A stretch of DNA of 64,000 nucleotides from JAICMB01 sp963802915 (GTDB lineage Bacteria > Acidobacteriota > Terriglobia > Bryobacterales > Bryobacteraceae). This document shows, one piece after another, positions 26,430-35,821 of this stretch; position 1 is the first letter of the stretch, and each line of letters begins with the position of its first letter. The stretch is from positions 248,001-312,000 of the forward strand of contig CAWDKQ010000012.1 of NCBI GenBank assembly GCA_963802915.1, in the 5' to 3' direction. A program made the translations under genes and the position numbers. The notes under the pieces are model-generated. The model was not told where the DNA came from and did not search any database. It saw nothing but the letters and a program-made list of their open reading frames with translations.

Positions 26430-27547
26430 TGCTGGCGCAAGTGATATTCTGGCTGGCCGTCGCCACGCCAGTTTATGCCTATTTCGGCTACCCGCTGGTT
26501 CTGCTGCTGCTTCGGACAATTGTTCATCGCCGCGTGAAGAAGGCTCCCATTGAGCCTTTCATTTCCCTGCTGATTCCGGCATACAACGAGGGTGATGTGA
26601 TGCGCGAGAAAATCCGCAACTCTCTCGCGCTCGACTATCCGGTGGATCGCATGGAAATTGTGATCGCGTCGGATGGTTCCAAAGACGACACGGTCGAAGT
26701 GGCGCGGAAGTATGAAGATGGGAAGCGCATTCGCGTTATCGCGTATCCGGTAAACCGGGGAAAAATCCCCGTCCTCAATTCCACGGTTCCGGAGCTGCAA
26801 GGCGAGATCATCGTGTTCTCCGACGCGGCGGCCATGCTGTATCGGGACTCAGTTCGAAAACTGGTGATGAACTTTGCCGATCCGCGCGTCGGCGCGGTCA
26901 GTGGACGATACACCGTGGTCAAGGCCGACGAAGTGAACATCGGGAAGTCCGAAGATTTTTACTGGAAGTACGAGACGTACTTAAAAGTGCAGGAATCGCA
27001 GATAGCTTCCACTTTGGGAGGACACGGGCACCTGCACGCCATCCGTAAAGACCTGTATCCGTTCCCACCCCCCGGAACCATCAACGACGATTACATCATT
27101 CCGGTATCCGTGCTCGCCAAAGGATATCGGGCGGTGTACGAACCCGGAGCCATCGTCTACGAAGAGGCGCATGAGATGGCGGGATTCGGACGCCGGGTTC
27201 GCATCATGGCCGGCAATCTCCAGCAACTCCGCGAAATCAAAGGGCTGCTCTGGCCGCTGCGTCCACTGCCGCTCTTCTTCTTTCTTTCGCATAAAGCCAG
27301 CCGTCTGATCGTGCCATTCGCCATGCTCGCGGCGCTGATCGCGAACTTGTTCTTGCTGTCATCCCCGTTCTACAGAGTCCTTTTCTTCGGACAGGCAATC
27401 TTCTACACTATGGCCTTATTGGGGACGGTCTTCCAGTTGCGGCCGAAAACGCTGCTGCTTCCGTTCTACTTCTGCATGATCAATGCGGCCACGTTTTTCG
27501 GTCTGTATCACGCCCTCACCAGCCGTCGCCGGATGGCCTGGAAGTAA
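26429..27547 (+). CDS. GT2 family membrane glycosyltransferase
   Basis: About 372 residues starting at a GTG overlapping the preceding TAG by one base. An N-terminal membrane helix (LAQVIFWLAVATPVYAYFGYPLVLLLL) leads into a GT-A domain with SLLIPAYNEGDVM, VIASDGSKDDT, VFSDAAAML and TINDDYIIPV, then FGRRVRIMAGNLQQL. C-terminal helices complete a processive-synthase-like layout similar to the cellulose and hyaluronan synthase family, but shorter. It probably extends or polymerises the glycan acted on by the upstream deacetylase. Confidence 0.87.
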   Translation: MLAQVIFWLAVATPVYAYFGYPLVLLLLRTIVHRRVKKAPIEPFISLLIPAYNEGDVMREKIRNSLALDYPVDRMEIVIASDGSKDDTVEVARKYEDGKRIRVIAYPVNRGKIPVLNSTVPELQGEIIVFSDAAAMLYRDSVRKLVMNFADPRVGAVSGRYTVVKADEVNIGKSEDFYWKYETYLKVQESQIASTLGGHGHLHAIRKDLYPFPPPGTINDDYIIPVSVLAKGYRAVYEPGAIVYEEAHEMAGFGRRVRIMAGNLQQLREIKGLLWPLRPLPLFFFLSHKASRLIVPFAMLAALIANLFLLSSPFYRVLFFGQAIFYTMALLGTVFQLRPKTLLLPFYFCMINAATFFGLYHALTSRRRMAWK

Positions 27548-27558
27548 GTCGGCCTACT

Positions 27559-27564
27559 TATACT
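27559..27564 (+). promoter_or_regulatory. -10 hexamer immediately before the PAS/GAF kinase gene
   Basis: TATACT ends six bases before the tandem GTG codons at 27571, with no Shine-Dalgarno between. A transcript starting at the usual distance would begin at the start codon itself. Confidence 0.35.
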
Positions 27565-27570
27565 AGTAGT

Positions 27571-29646
27571 GTGGTGAGCGGAGCTGGTTCTCTCCTTCAA
27601 CGCATCGCGGACCTTGAAAGAGAAGTCGCCGAGCTCAAGAACCAGGCTTTTCTTGGAGATGCCGGCGATACCTACCGCTCCGTTCTGGAATATTCTCCTG
27701 TTCCGCTCTGGATCACCAGAGACAACTGCATCGTTTTCGTGAACTCAGCGGCAGTACGCCTATTTGGAGCCACCGCTTCCGAGGACCTGCTCGGCCGATC
27801 TCCACTGGATTTCATCCATCCCGACTTCCACGCCATGGTGGAAGAGCGCCGTATGCACATCACTCAGCTTGGCCGCCCGGTTCCCATGGTTGAAGAACGA
27901 ATTGTGCGATTGGATGGCCGGGCGGTGGACGTTGAAGTATCGACGCGTCCATTTCCTTTTGAGGGCGGCACCGCCGTAATCGCCAATTTCGTCGACTTGA
28001 CGGAACGCAACCGCTGGGAAGAAGCGATTCGCATCAGCCGCGAGCGGCTGGACCTAGTGATTTCGAGGGTCGGGCTTGGACTGTTCTACTGCGATCTCCC
28101 GTTCGACAAGCTGATTTGGAACGAGCGTTGTAAACAGCATTTTGGGCTCCCAGCGGATGCGGAAGTTACTATCGACATCTTTTACGAACGGCTCCATCCC
28201 GACGATCGCGAGAGAACGAGAGAGGCCATTGAAGAAACGATCGCGGGGCATGGCTCATATGACGTGCAGTACCGCACGATCGGCCTCGATGGCGTGCAGC
28301 GCTGGATTCGCGCGATCGGACGTTGTTTTTACAACAAGGACGGAGAGCCCCGGCGCTTCGACGGAGTCACAATTGACATCACCGAACAAAAGAACATCGA
28401 GGAGGCGCTGCGGCACAACGAGGAGAGCTATCGAGAGCTGTTGAAGCAGCAAGCAGCGGCGCGGAATACCGCCGAGATGCTGAATCGGGTGGGGCCGCTG
28501 CTCGCCGCGGAACTCGATGCCGAAAAGTTGGTTCAGGCCGTCACCGATATCGCCACGGTGGTGCTCAATGCGGAGTGTGGAGCGTTCTTTTATAATGTCA
28601 CTGGCAATGATGAGGAGCGGTACGCGCTGCACGCCGTATCGGGTCCGGGCGCCGCGGAATTGTGCGTCCCGGCTTTTCCCAGCGAAGGCATTTTGAGGAT
28701 CGATGATGTCCGGTGCGATCCCCGCTTCAGCAGCAATCCGAGGTATTCGGGCCTTGTCAGTTACCTCGCGGTTCCTGTAGTATCCCGTTCCGGCGACATT
28801 ATTGGGGGCCTTTCTTTTGCACATTCTTCGCCTGGGGCATTCACCGCGGCGCACGAACACATTGCGGCAGGTATTTCAGCCCAGGCCGCCATTGCACTCG
28901 ACAACGCGCGCCTGTTTGAGCAGGTGAACCGTGAGCGCGATAAAGCCGAGGCGGCACAGCAAGCGCAGGCAGAGACGAACGCAGAGCTGCAACAATTTGC
29001 GTACGTCGCCAGCCACGATCTGCAAGAGCCCTTGCGAACCATTTCGAGCTTCACGCAACTCCTGGAGAAGCGGCTCGCCGATCACGTCGACCAGGACACG
29101 ACCGAATTCATGGGCTATATCGTGAGCGGGGCACAGCGCATGAGCGACGTCATTCAGGATCTGCTGGCATACTCGCGGCTCCAGAACACTACTCCCGCGC
29201 CGCCGCGGCCGGTTGCCATGAACGACGTAATGCGTCAAACCGTGGAGAGTCTGCGAACGATTATCGAAGAGAGCGGCGCCGAGATTACTTCCGACAGTCT
29301 GCCGGAGGTTTGTGGCGACGAGGTGCAGCTCCTTCAGGTGCTACAGAACCTCATCGCGAATGCGATCAAATACCGGAGCGCGGAGCCTCCGCGAATCCAC
29401 GTCTCCGCGGAACGGTTGGACGGGCTCTGGCGTATTTCGGTTCGAGACAATGGCATCGGAATCGACCCGCAATATCACGAGCGAATTTTCGGGATTTTCA
29501 AGCGTCTTCACGGGAATGAAGTACCGGGGACGGGGATCGGCCTCGCGATATGCAAGCGCATCGTGGAGCAGCACGGTGGCCGCATCTTCGTGAAGTCTCG
29601 CCCGAAGGAAGGTTCGACCTTTTACTTCACTCTGCGGCCCGCCTGA
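27571..29646 (+). CDS. cytoplasmic PAS-PAS-GAF sensor histidine kinase
   Basis: About 691 residues without membrane segments. A short coiled coil (LLQRIADLEREVAELKNQ) leads to PAS domain 1 (about 35-150), a PAS/PAC domain 2 (about 155-275, with FHPDDRERTREAIEE-like HPDDR and DGVTIDITEQK), a GAF domain (about 300-455) and a coiled coil, then a HisKA domain with VASHDLQEPLRTISSF and a HATPase_c with NAIKYR, DNGIGIDPQYHERIFGIF and GTGIGLAICKRI. The H-box and YHERIFxxFxRLH-like segment resemble phytochrome-type kinases. Tandem GTG codons begin the gene. No response regulator adjoins it. It lies 23 bases after the GT2 gene and may control the polysaccharide genes; that is inference. Confidence 0.87.
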   Translation: MVSGAGSLLQRIADLEREVAELKNQAFLGDAGDTYRSVLEYSPVPLWITRDNCIVFVNSAAVRLFGATASEDLLGRSPLDFIHPDFHAMVEERRMHITQLGRPVPMVEERIVRLDGRAVDVEVSTRPFPFEGGTAVIANFVDLTERNRWEEAIRISRERLDLVISRVGLGLFYCDLPFDKLIWNERCKQHFGLPADAEVTIDIFYERLHPDDRERTREAIEETIAGHGSYDVQYRTIGLDGVQRWIRAIGRCFYNKDGEPRRFDGVTIDITEQKNIEEALRHNEESYRELLKQQAAARNTAEMLNRVGPLLAAELDAEKLVQAVTDIATVVLNAECGAFFYNVTGNDEERYALHAVSGPGAAELCVPAFPSEGILRIDDVRCDPRFSSNPRYSGLVSYLAVPVVSRSGDIIGGLSFAHSSPGAFTAAHEHIAAGISAQAAIALDNARLFEQVNRERDKAEAAQQAQAETNAELQQFAYVASHDLQEPLRTISSFTQLLEKRLADHVDQDTTEFMGYIVSGAQRMSDVIQDLLAYSRLQNTTPAPPRPVAMNDVMRQTVESLRTIIEESGAEITSDSLPEVCGDEVQLLQVLQNLIANAIKYRSAEPPRIHVSAERLDGLWRISVRDNGIGIDPQYHERIFGIFKRLHGNEVPGTGIGLAICKRIVEQHGGRIFVKSRPKEGSTFYFTLRPA

Positions 29647-29649
29647 CGG

Positions 29650-30522
29650 TCACTTCACGTTCAGAGTCGTCTTCAGCCAGCCGATCATCTCGGGTTTCCA
29701 ATGCTGCATCTCCGGGTCACGCCATCCGCTCATTCCATGTCCGCCGCCGTCGATCGTGATTAGTTTGCAAGCGACTCCGTCCTTATGCATCGCGTCGCAC
29801 ATTTCCGTCGATTGCTCATAAGGCACCTGGTCGTCTTTCGTACCGTGGATGCAGAGGAATGGAGGCATGCCTTTATGAACGGCGGCAAGCGGCGATACCG
29901 CACGCAGCTTTGCGCGACCCGAGGCGTCGAGTTGCTCGGCTCCGAAGAAATGAATGCCCCCTCCGTCGGCCGCGTGCCTGTTTATGGTGTCCATATTGAA
30001 TCGCTCCGGATGATCGCGGCGCTGGTCCGCCACTTGTTCGTAATCGACCGGCCCGTAGAAATCGACGACCGCGGCGACTCGGGTCTCCGGCGTATAGTGG
30101 GTTCCCGCATAGTTTACGAGAAAACCGCCCGCCGATTCACCGATGATTGCAATGCGCGAAATATCGACGTGGTATGCGGCTGCATTGGACTTGACCCAGC
30201 GAATCGCGGTGTTGAGATCTTCGATGGACTGCGGAAAGTGGGCCGCCGGCGCGAGACGATAGTCGATACTGAACCACGCGAAGCCGGCGTTTGAGAGTAC
30301 GTCGAATAGAGGCCGGACGTTAGTAGCGCGCGTGCCACCATCGAAGCCTCCGCCGTGAACCAGAATCGCCGCGGGAAACGGTCCCGCTCCGTCAGGAACG
30401 TGTAGATCGATGTAGAGAGATTTGCCCTCAGGCCTGGCAAACTCGACATTTTTCTGATCCATAGGCGCCGCCACTGAAAGCGCGGCGCCGGCAATCGCAA
30501 GAACGAAAACGAATCTCCACAT
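29650..30522 (-). CDS. secreted alpha/beta hydrolase (esterase/lipase, BD-FAE-like)
   Basis: About 290 residues with a signal peptide (MWRFVFVLAIAGAALSVAA). The HGGGF motif forms the oxyanion hole and IGESAGGF carries the nucleophilic serine; the acid is expected in GTKDDQVPYEQS and the histidine in GGGHGMSGW. The fold matches hormone-sensitive-lipase/BD-FAE esterases acting on short acyl or feruloyl esters. The minus-strand hexamer TAGAAT at 30537-30532 lies nine bases before the ATG. It follows the dehydrogenase gene with a 24-base gap. Confidence 0.87.
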   Translation of the reverse strand: MWRFVFVLAIAGAALSVAAPMDQKNVEFARPEGKSLYIDLHVPDGAGPFPAAILVHGGGFDGGTRATNVRPLFDVLSNAGFAWFSIDYRLAPAAHFPQSIEDLNTAIRWVKSNAAAYHVDISRIAIIGESAGGFLVNYAGTHYTPETRVAAVVDFYGPVDYEQVADQRRDHPERFNMDTINRHAADGGGIHFFGAEQLDASGRAKLRAVSPLAAVHKGMPPFLCIHGTKDDQVPYEQSTEMCDAMHKDGVACKLITIDGGGHGMSGWRDPEMQHWKPEMIGWLKTTLNVK

Positions 30523-30546
30523 GAAAGGGAGATTCTAACAGCTCGA

Positions 30547-31422
30547 TCAGACGGCCGCTTCGATAGCCGACTCGGCCGATACCGCAGACCAGTCCTTATC
30601 GCCGTCACCGCGTGCCATGGCCGCCAGATAACGATCTCGAAGCAGGCTGGCGATCGGCAAAGGCGCGGTGACATCCTCGGCCGTGGTCAGAGCGAGCTTG
30701 ACATCTTTGAAACCCAGCCTCAGTTTGAACCCAGCGGGTTCAAAACGCTCCTCGGCGATGATTGTCCCGTAGTTCTGCAACACCGGCGATTTAAACAAGG
30801 AGCCGTTCACAATCTCAAGAAACTGCTTCGGATCGATCTTGGATTTCCTGAGCACGGCGAAGATCTCACCGAAGATTTCGATTGCATTCGCGATCATGAG
30901 ATTGCCATTGATCTTGATCACGTTCGCATGCCAGGCTTCGGATCCGACGACGTGAGTCTTCTGCCCGATGGTGTCGAGCAATGGTTGGACGCGCTGAAGA
31001 CCTTGCTCCTCGCCGGCGGCCACTACAATCAGTTTTGCGGCGGCGGCTGAATCCGGGCGTCCGAAGACAGGCGACGCAACATAATGCTGCCCGGCGTCCT
31101 TGTGAGCTTTGTTCAAACGCCTGGATAAATCCGGACTGATGGTGCTGATGGAATCGTGCACGCCGCCGGTTTTCAAACCACGCAGAATGCCGTGCTCGCC
31201 GAACACTACATCTTCCACGCCAGGATCGTCCGCGAGCATGGTAAACACGGTTCCCGCCTGCGCCGCTTCAGCCGGTGTTGCCGCAACACGAGCGCCTTCT
31301 TTCTCCAGCTTCTCGGCTTTACTTCGCGTGCGGTTGTAAACAATCAACTGGTGGCCGGCCTTGAGAAGGTTCCTTGCGATCGGCTCACCCATGCTACCCA
31401 AACCTACAAACCCGATTTCCAT
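30547..31422 (-). CDS. NAD(P)-dependent beta-hydroxyacid dehydrogenase
   Basis: About 291 residues of the 3-hydroxyisobutyrate dehydrogenase/GLYR1 family. The N-terminal Rossmann motif is VGLGSMGEPIARNL with YNRTRSKAE, arginines at the end of beta-2 suggesting NADPH. The substrate-binding DSISTISPDLSRRL and the catalytic-lysine region WHANVIKINGNLM follow, then the all-helical C-terminal domain (GFKDVKLALTTAEDV). It oxidises a small beta-hydroxyacid or reduces the semialdehyde (glyoxylate or succinic semialdehyde reductase activity is common). It is divergent from the M3 peptidase gene. Confidence 0.87.
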   Translation of the reverse strand: MEIGFVGLGSMGEPIARNLLKAGHQLIVYNRTRSKAEKLEKEGARVAATPAEAAQAGTVFTMLADDPGVEDVVFGEHGILRGLKTGGVHDSISTISPDLSRRLNKAHKDAGQHYVASPVFGRPDSAAAAKLIVVAAGEEQGLQRVQPLLDTIGQKTHVVGSEAWHANVIKINGNLMIANAIEIFGEIFAVLRKSKIDPKQFLEIVNGSLFKSPVLQNYGTIIAEERFEPAGFKLRLGFKDVKLALTTAEDVTAPLPIASLLRDRYLAAMARGDGDKDWSAVSAESAIEAAV

Positions 31423-31471
31423 ACTTAATAGGATGAAACGGAAGGCCCTGAGTTACCCTAAAAAGAGCAAA

Positions 31472-31477
31472 TATAAG
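31472..31477 (+). promoter_or_regulatory. -10-like hexamer before the M3 peptidase gene
   Basis: TATAAG ends five bases before the ATG at 31483 (two before the in-frame GTG at 31480). The same TATAAGCC string precedes the ABC ATPase start at 10789. Confidence 0.3.
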
Positions 31478-31482
31478 CCGTG

Positions 31483-33510
31483 ATGACAGTTACGACCCAA
31501 ACTAACCCCCTACTCGACGTCGAGTTTAGAATCCCATTCGATCGAATCCGGGCCGAGCACATTGAACCGGCCGTGCAGGAGTTGCTCAGGCAGTCACGCG
31601 AGAATATCGACCGGATCGTTGAGGATCGCGAACCGCGCACCTTCATCAGCACGATGATGGCTTACGATAGCGCGACCGAGGGGTTGGAGTATGCGATGGG
31701 CATCGTGAAACACCTGGAATCGGTCGCAACCACGCCCGAACTCCGCGCCGCGTATAACAAGGTTCAGCCCGACGTCAGCGCGTTCTATTCTTCGCTTCCT
31801 CTCAATGAGGGATTGTGGCGCGCGATTCAGGCTTACGCGGGAACCGACGAGGCCAAGGGCCTGACGGGAACCCGCAAGCGGTTCCTCACCAAGACAGTGG
31901 ATTTCTTCCGGCGTCACGGCGCGGAGCTCGATATGGAAGGGAAAGCCCGGCTTTCGGCGATTGATGTCGAACTGTCCAAGATTACGACGCGCTTTTCCGA
32001 AAACGTTCTCGATTCAACGAACCTGTTCGAACTGATTCTGACGGATGAGGCGAGCCTCGCCGGTCTGCCGGAGAGCGCGCGGGATGCGGCACGGGAAAGC
32101 GCGAGGTCGAAAGGGAGCGACGGTTGGCGATTCACGCTTCAAGCGCCGAGCTATCTCGCGCTGATGACCTATCTCGATAACGGCGAGATACGGGAACGAA
32201 TGTGGCGTGCGTATTCGAACCGGGCTGTCGATCCGGGACACGACAATCGGCCGCTCATCGGCGAAATTCTGCGCCTTCGCCGCGAGAAGGCGAATCTCCT
32301 CGGTTTTCCGGATTTTGCGGATCTCGTTCTGGACGATCGCATGGCGCATCGCGGAGAGCGTGCCCAACAGTTTTTGGCCGACCTCAAATCGAAAACGGAG
32401 CGCCGCTTCGAGGAAGAGAATCGCGAGCTGGTGGAATTCTCCAGAAAAAGCAAACTCGAACCGTGGGATGTCGGGTATTACTCGGAAAAACAGCGGGCCG
32501 CTCTGTACGATTTCGATGAAGAAGAGCTGCGCCCTTATTTTCCGCTCGAGAGCGTCGTGAAAGGCATGTTCGACATCGTGCGCCGTTTGTACGGCATCAG
32601 CGTCGTCGAGCGTCCGGGAGCGCCAGCTTGGGATCCGGAGGTGAAATACTACGAGATCCATGACGAGAGCGGCGAGATGTTGGGCGCCTTCTACGCCGAC
32701 TGGTTCCCGCGAGAGAACAAGCGCGGCGGCGCATGGATGGACGCGTTTATCACCGGCGTCGATTTTGGAAACCGCTTCACGCCGCACGCAGGGCTGATTT
32801 GCGGTAACGTGACGCCTCCGGTCGCGGGACGGCCGGCGCTATTAACGCATCGCGAAGTAGAGACGATTTTTCATGAGTTCGGCCACCTGCTGCATCACTC
32901 CTTGAGTCGAGTGGAAGTGCGCAGCCTGGCTGGCGCGAACGTTGCGTGGGATTTTGTCGAGCTGCCTTCGCAGATCATGGAAAACTGGTGCTGGGAGCGC
33001 GAGGCGCTGGATCTTTTCGCGCGGCATTACAAAACTGGCGAAACCATTCCGGAAGACCTGTTCCAGAAAATGAGGCGTGCGCGCCGTTTCCGGGCAGCCA
33101 ACGCCCAAATGCGGCAGCTCGGGTTTGGCTACATCGACCTGGCTCTGCATCGCGAATATTCGCCGGAACGCGACGGCGACGTAATGGAGTATGCACGCAA
33201 AGTCGGCCAGCAATTTTCTCCCGCGAAATTGCCTCGCGAATACAACATGATCGCCGGATTTACTCACCTTTTTGCGAGCCCGGTCGGTTACGGCGCCGGT
33301 TACTACTCGTACAAATGGGCGGAAGTACTCGACGCCGACGCGTTCACCCGATTCCGGGACGAGGGCATCTTCAGCCGCGACACCGGCCTCCAATTCCGCC
33401 GAAAAATCCTCGCAAAAGGCGATAGCGAAGATCCGGCAGAGCTGTATCGTAGCTTCATGGGGCGCGATCCCGATCCCAACGCCTTGTTGGAGCGCTCGGG
33501 CTTGAGATGA
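31483..33510 (+). CDS. M3 family oligopeptidase
   Basis: About 675 residues. Thimet oligopeptidase/PrlC-like zinc metallopeptidase that degrades short peptides in the cytoplasm. The zinc-binding motif is HEFGH at about residues 464-468 (VETIFHEFGHLLHHSLS), with the third ligand in the downstream WDFVELPSQIMENW. The N-terminal helical region begins FRIPFDRIRAEHIEPAVQELL, typical of the family, and no signal peptide is present. The start is either GTG 31480 or the next codon, ATG 31483. Its stop overlaps the start of the acyl-activating/PlsC fusion gene by four bases. Confidence 0.93.
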   Translation: MTVTTQTNPLLDVEFRIPFDRIRAEHIEPAVQELLRQSRENIDRIVEDREPRTFISTMMAYDSATEGLEYAMGIVKHLESVATTPELRAAYNKVQPDVSAFYSSLPLNEGLWRAIQAYAGTDEAKGLTGTRKRFLTKTVDFFRRHGAELDMEGKARLSAIDVELSKITTRFSENVLDSTNLFELILTDEASLAGLPESARDAARESARSKGSDGWRFTLQAPSYLALMTYLDNGEIRERMWRAYSNRAVDPGHDNRPLIGEILRLRREKANLLGFPDFADLVLDDRMAHRGERAQQFLADLKSKTERRFEEENRELVEFSRKSKLEPWDVGYYSEKQRAALYDFDEEELRPYFPLESVVKGMFDIVRRLYGISVVERPGAPAWDPEVKYYEIHDESGEMLGAFYADWFPRENKRGGAWMDAFITGVDFGNRFTPHAGLICGNVTPPVAGRPALLTHREVETIFHEFGHLLHHSLSRVEVRSLAGANVAWDFVELPSQIMENWCWEREALDLFARHYKTGETIPEDLFQKMRRARRFRAANAQMRQLGFGYIDLALHREYSPERDGDVMEYARKVGQQFSPAKLPREYNMIAGFTHLFASPVGYGAGYYSYKWAEVLDADAFTRFRDEGIFSRDTGLQFRRKILAKGDSEDPAELYRSFMGRDPDPNALLERSGLR

Positions 33511-35816
33511 ATCCGGTCCGCGAAACGCTGATCGATTTCTTCAACGATTTCGCGAGCATCGATAAGCCCTTCCTGATTTACGACGACGGCTTCCGCGTGG
33601 AGACGTATACTTACGCGCAGACCGCGGTTCAATCGCGCGCGTTTGAAGCTTATCTACAAGGCCGGAGTATTCGCCCCAACGACAAGATCATCATTTATTG
33701 CGAGAACCGGCCGGAGTGGCTGTTTGCCCTCTGGGGCGCGACGCTGGCCGGAGTTGTAGTGGTGCCTATCGATTTCCGGTCGTCGCCGGCGTTTGTCGAT
33801 CGGATCAAGGGCATCGTGGATGCGAAGCTCGTCTACACGGGAGGTCCCTTCGATAGCGGCGGCCGGGAGCCCCAACCCTCGCCGCCCATTTCCAGCGAGA
33901 CAGTCGCGGAAATTATTTTTACGTCCGGCGCGACCGCCGAGCCAAAAGGCGTAGTGATCACGCACGGGAACGTGATGGCCAACATCGTTCCCGTAGAGCT
34001 CGAAGTCATCAAATACAGAAAATACGGCAAGCCGTTTTCTCCGATTCGCTTCCTGAATCTCTTACCTCTGAGCCACATGTTCGGCCAAGCGATGGCCACG
34101 CATATTCCTCCGATGCTGCCGGGCGTGGTCGTGTTCATGCGCGGCTACAATCCGGTCGAGATCATCCATCAAATTCATTCGCGCCGCATTTCGGTCCTTG
34201 TTTCGGTTCCGAAGATTCTTGAGATCCTCCGGGAATATATCGTGCGCCGATTTCCCGAACTGGAAAATCTGCCCGACACCAAATCCCATTGGCCGTTCAA
34301 GTGGTGGAAATACCGCAAGGTGCACCGGCTTATTGGGTGGAAGTTCTGGAGTTTCATCGTCGGCGCCGCGCCCCTTCCGCCCGATCTCGAGGCGTTCTGG
34401 TCCAAGCTCGGATTCCTGGTGATCCAAGGCTACGGGCTCACTGAAACCGCTCCTATCGTCACCCTGAATCATCCGTTCCACGCGCGGCAGGGCAGCGTCG
34501 GATCTCCGATTGCCGGTGTTGAGGTGAAGATCGCGCCCGATGGCGAAATCGTGGTGCGCGGCCCCAACGTGACCAAAGGCTACTACAACGCGCCCGCGGA
34601 AACGGAGAGCGCGTTCGAAAACGGCTGGTTTCATACCGGCGATATCGGGGAACTCGATAAGGACGGCCGGCTGAGCATTCTCGGGCGCAAAAAGGAAATG
34701 ATCGTCACGCCGGAAGGACTGAATGTCTTTCCCAGCGACGTCGAGCAGGTGCTCAACCGCATTCCCGGGGTGCGCGATTCCGCAGTGATCGGAACCGATC
34801 GCGTTCACGCCGTGCTGATCCTCGATCCCCGAGTCGATAAGGATGCGGTAGTCCAAAAAGCAAACAACGAATTGGCCGATTATCAGAAGATTCGATCGTC
34901 ATCCATCTGGCCGCACGGCAAGTTCCCACGCACCGAAGGAACCGGCAAGCTGAAGCATCACGAGATCGCGAAGGGCACACCGCCTCCCGCGCACGGATCG
35001 AAGGTAGACATGAGCGTGCCGCTCGATCAGTTAACCTCGCTGGAGCGCGTGGAGCGCATGGTTGCGCAGAATATCGATGAATCGGAGATGACCGGACCTG
35101 CCGACAGTGTGCCCATGCCCGCGCCGGCGGATTTCCATTTCCCAACATGGAATCGGAGCCGCTGGGCCCGCGCGATTCGCCGTGTCGCCCTTCCTTACTG
35201 GCTGCTTCCGCTGACGCGCATCTTTGCCTGGGTGCATCGCAAAGGTTTGGAGAATCTGGAAGGCGTCCAACCGCCGGTAATTTTAGCGTCGAATCACCAG
35301 AGCTACATGGATGTGCCCGCGATCCTCGCGGCTCTGCCGCCTCGTTTTAGGTATCGCGCGGCGCCGGCCATGCGCAAGGAATTTTTCGAAGCGCACTTTC
35401 ACCCGGATCGCTTCGGACTATTCAAACGTTTCACCAACGGATTGAATTATTACCTTTCGAGCCTCTTCTTCGATGCCTTCCCGATTCCGCAGCGCGAAGC
35501 AGGCGCGCTCGAAACATTGCGCTACATGGGCGACATCACGAGCCAGGGTTGGTGCGTTCTCATTTTCCCCGAAGGCAAAATGACGGACGCCGGCGAAATC
35601 TCCGAGTTTCAGCCCGGAGTCGGAATGATGGCCTCCCGCCTCCAGGCGCCCGTGGTTCCCATCCGAATCCGCGGTCTCGAAAAAGTGCTGCACAAGTCTT
35701 GGAAACTGGCCATTCCGGGCCGCGTGGATATTACATTCGGGAAGCCGTTGCATCTCACCGGCAACGACTATCTGGCGAATGCAAAGCGCGTGGAGGAAGC
35801 CGTCAAGGCGCTCTGA
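33507..35816 (+). CDS. acyl-CoA/ACP synthetase fused to PlsC acyltransferase
   Basis: About 769 residues. The N-terminal AMP-forming adenylation domain (residues about 10-515) has IIFTSGATAEPKGVVITHGN, QGYGLTETAPIVTLN and WFHTGDIGELDKDGRLSILGRKKEMIV. The C-terminal domain (about 590-769) is an acylglycerophosphate acyltransferase with the HX4D motif in SNHQSYMDVPAI and IFPEGKMT. It probably activates a fatty acid and passes it to a lysophospholipid, as E. coli Aas does, but Aas has the acyltransferase first; here the order is reversed. A weakly hydrophobic stretch (YWLLPLTRIFAWVHRKG) may anchor it. It is translationally coupled to the M3 peptidase gene. Confidence 0.88.
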   Translation: MNPVRETLIDFFNDFASIDKPFLIYDDGFRVETYTYAQTAVQSRAFEAYLQGRSIRPNDKIIIYCENRPEWLFALWGATLAGVVVVPIDFRSSPAFVDRIKGIVDAKLVYTGGPFDSGGREPQPSPPISSETVAEIIFTSGATAEPKGVVITHGNVMANIVPVELEVIKYRKYGKPFSPIRFLNLLPLSHMFGQAMATHIPPMLPGVVVFMRGYNPVEIIHQIHSRRISVLVSVPKILEILREYIVRRFPELENLPDTKSHWPFKWWKYRKVHRLIGWKFWSFIVGAAPLPPDLEAFWSKLGFLVIQGYGLTETAPIVTLNHPFHARQGSVGSPIAGVEVKIAPDGEIVVRGPNVTKGYYNAPAETESAFENGWFHTGDIGELDKDGRLSILGRKKEMIVTPEGLNVFPSDVEQVLNRIPGVRDSAVIGTDRVHAVLILDPRVDKDAVVQKANNELADYQKIRSSSIWPHGKFPRTEGTGKLKHHEIAKGTPPPAHGSKVDMSVPLDQLTSLERVERMVAQNIDESEMTGPADSVPMPAPADFHFPTWNRSRWARAIRRVALPYWLLPLTRIFAWVHRKGLENLEGVQPPVILASNHQSYMDVPAILAALPPRFRYRAAPAMRKEFFEAHFHPDRFGLFKRFTNGLNYYLSSLFFDAFPIPQREAGALETLRYMGDITSQGWCVLIFPEGKMTDAGEISEFQPGVGMMASRLQAPVVPIRIRGLEKVLHKSWKLAIPGRVDITFGKPLHLTGNDYLANAKRVEEAVKAL

Positions 35817-35821
35817 CGGCT

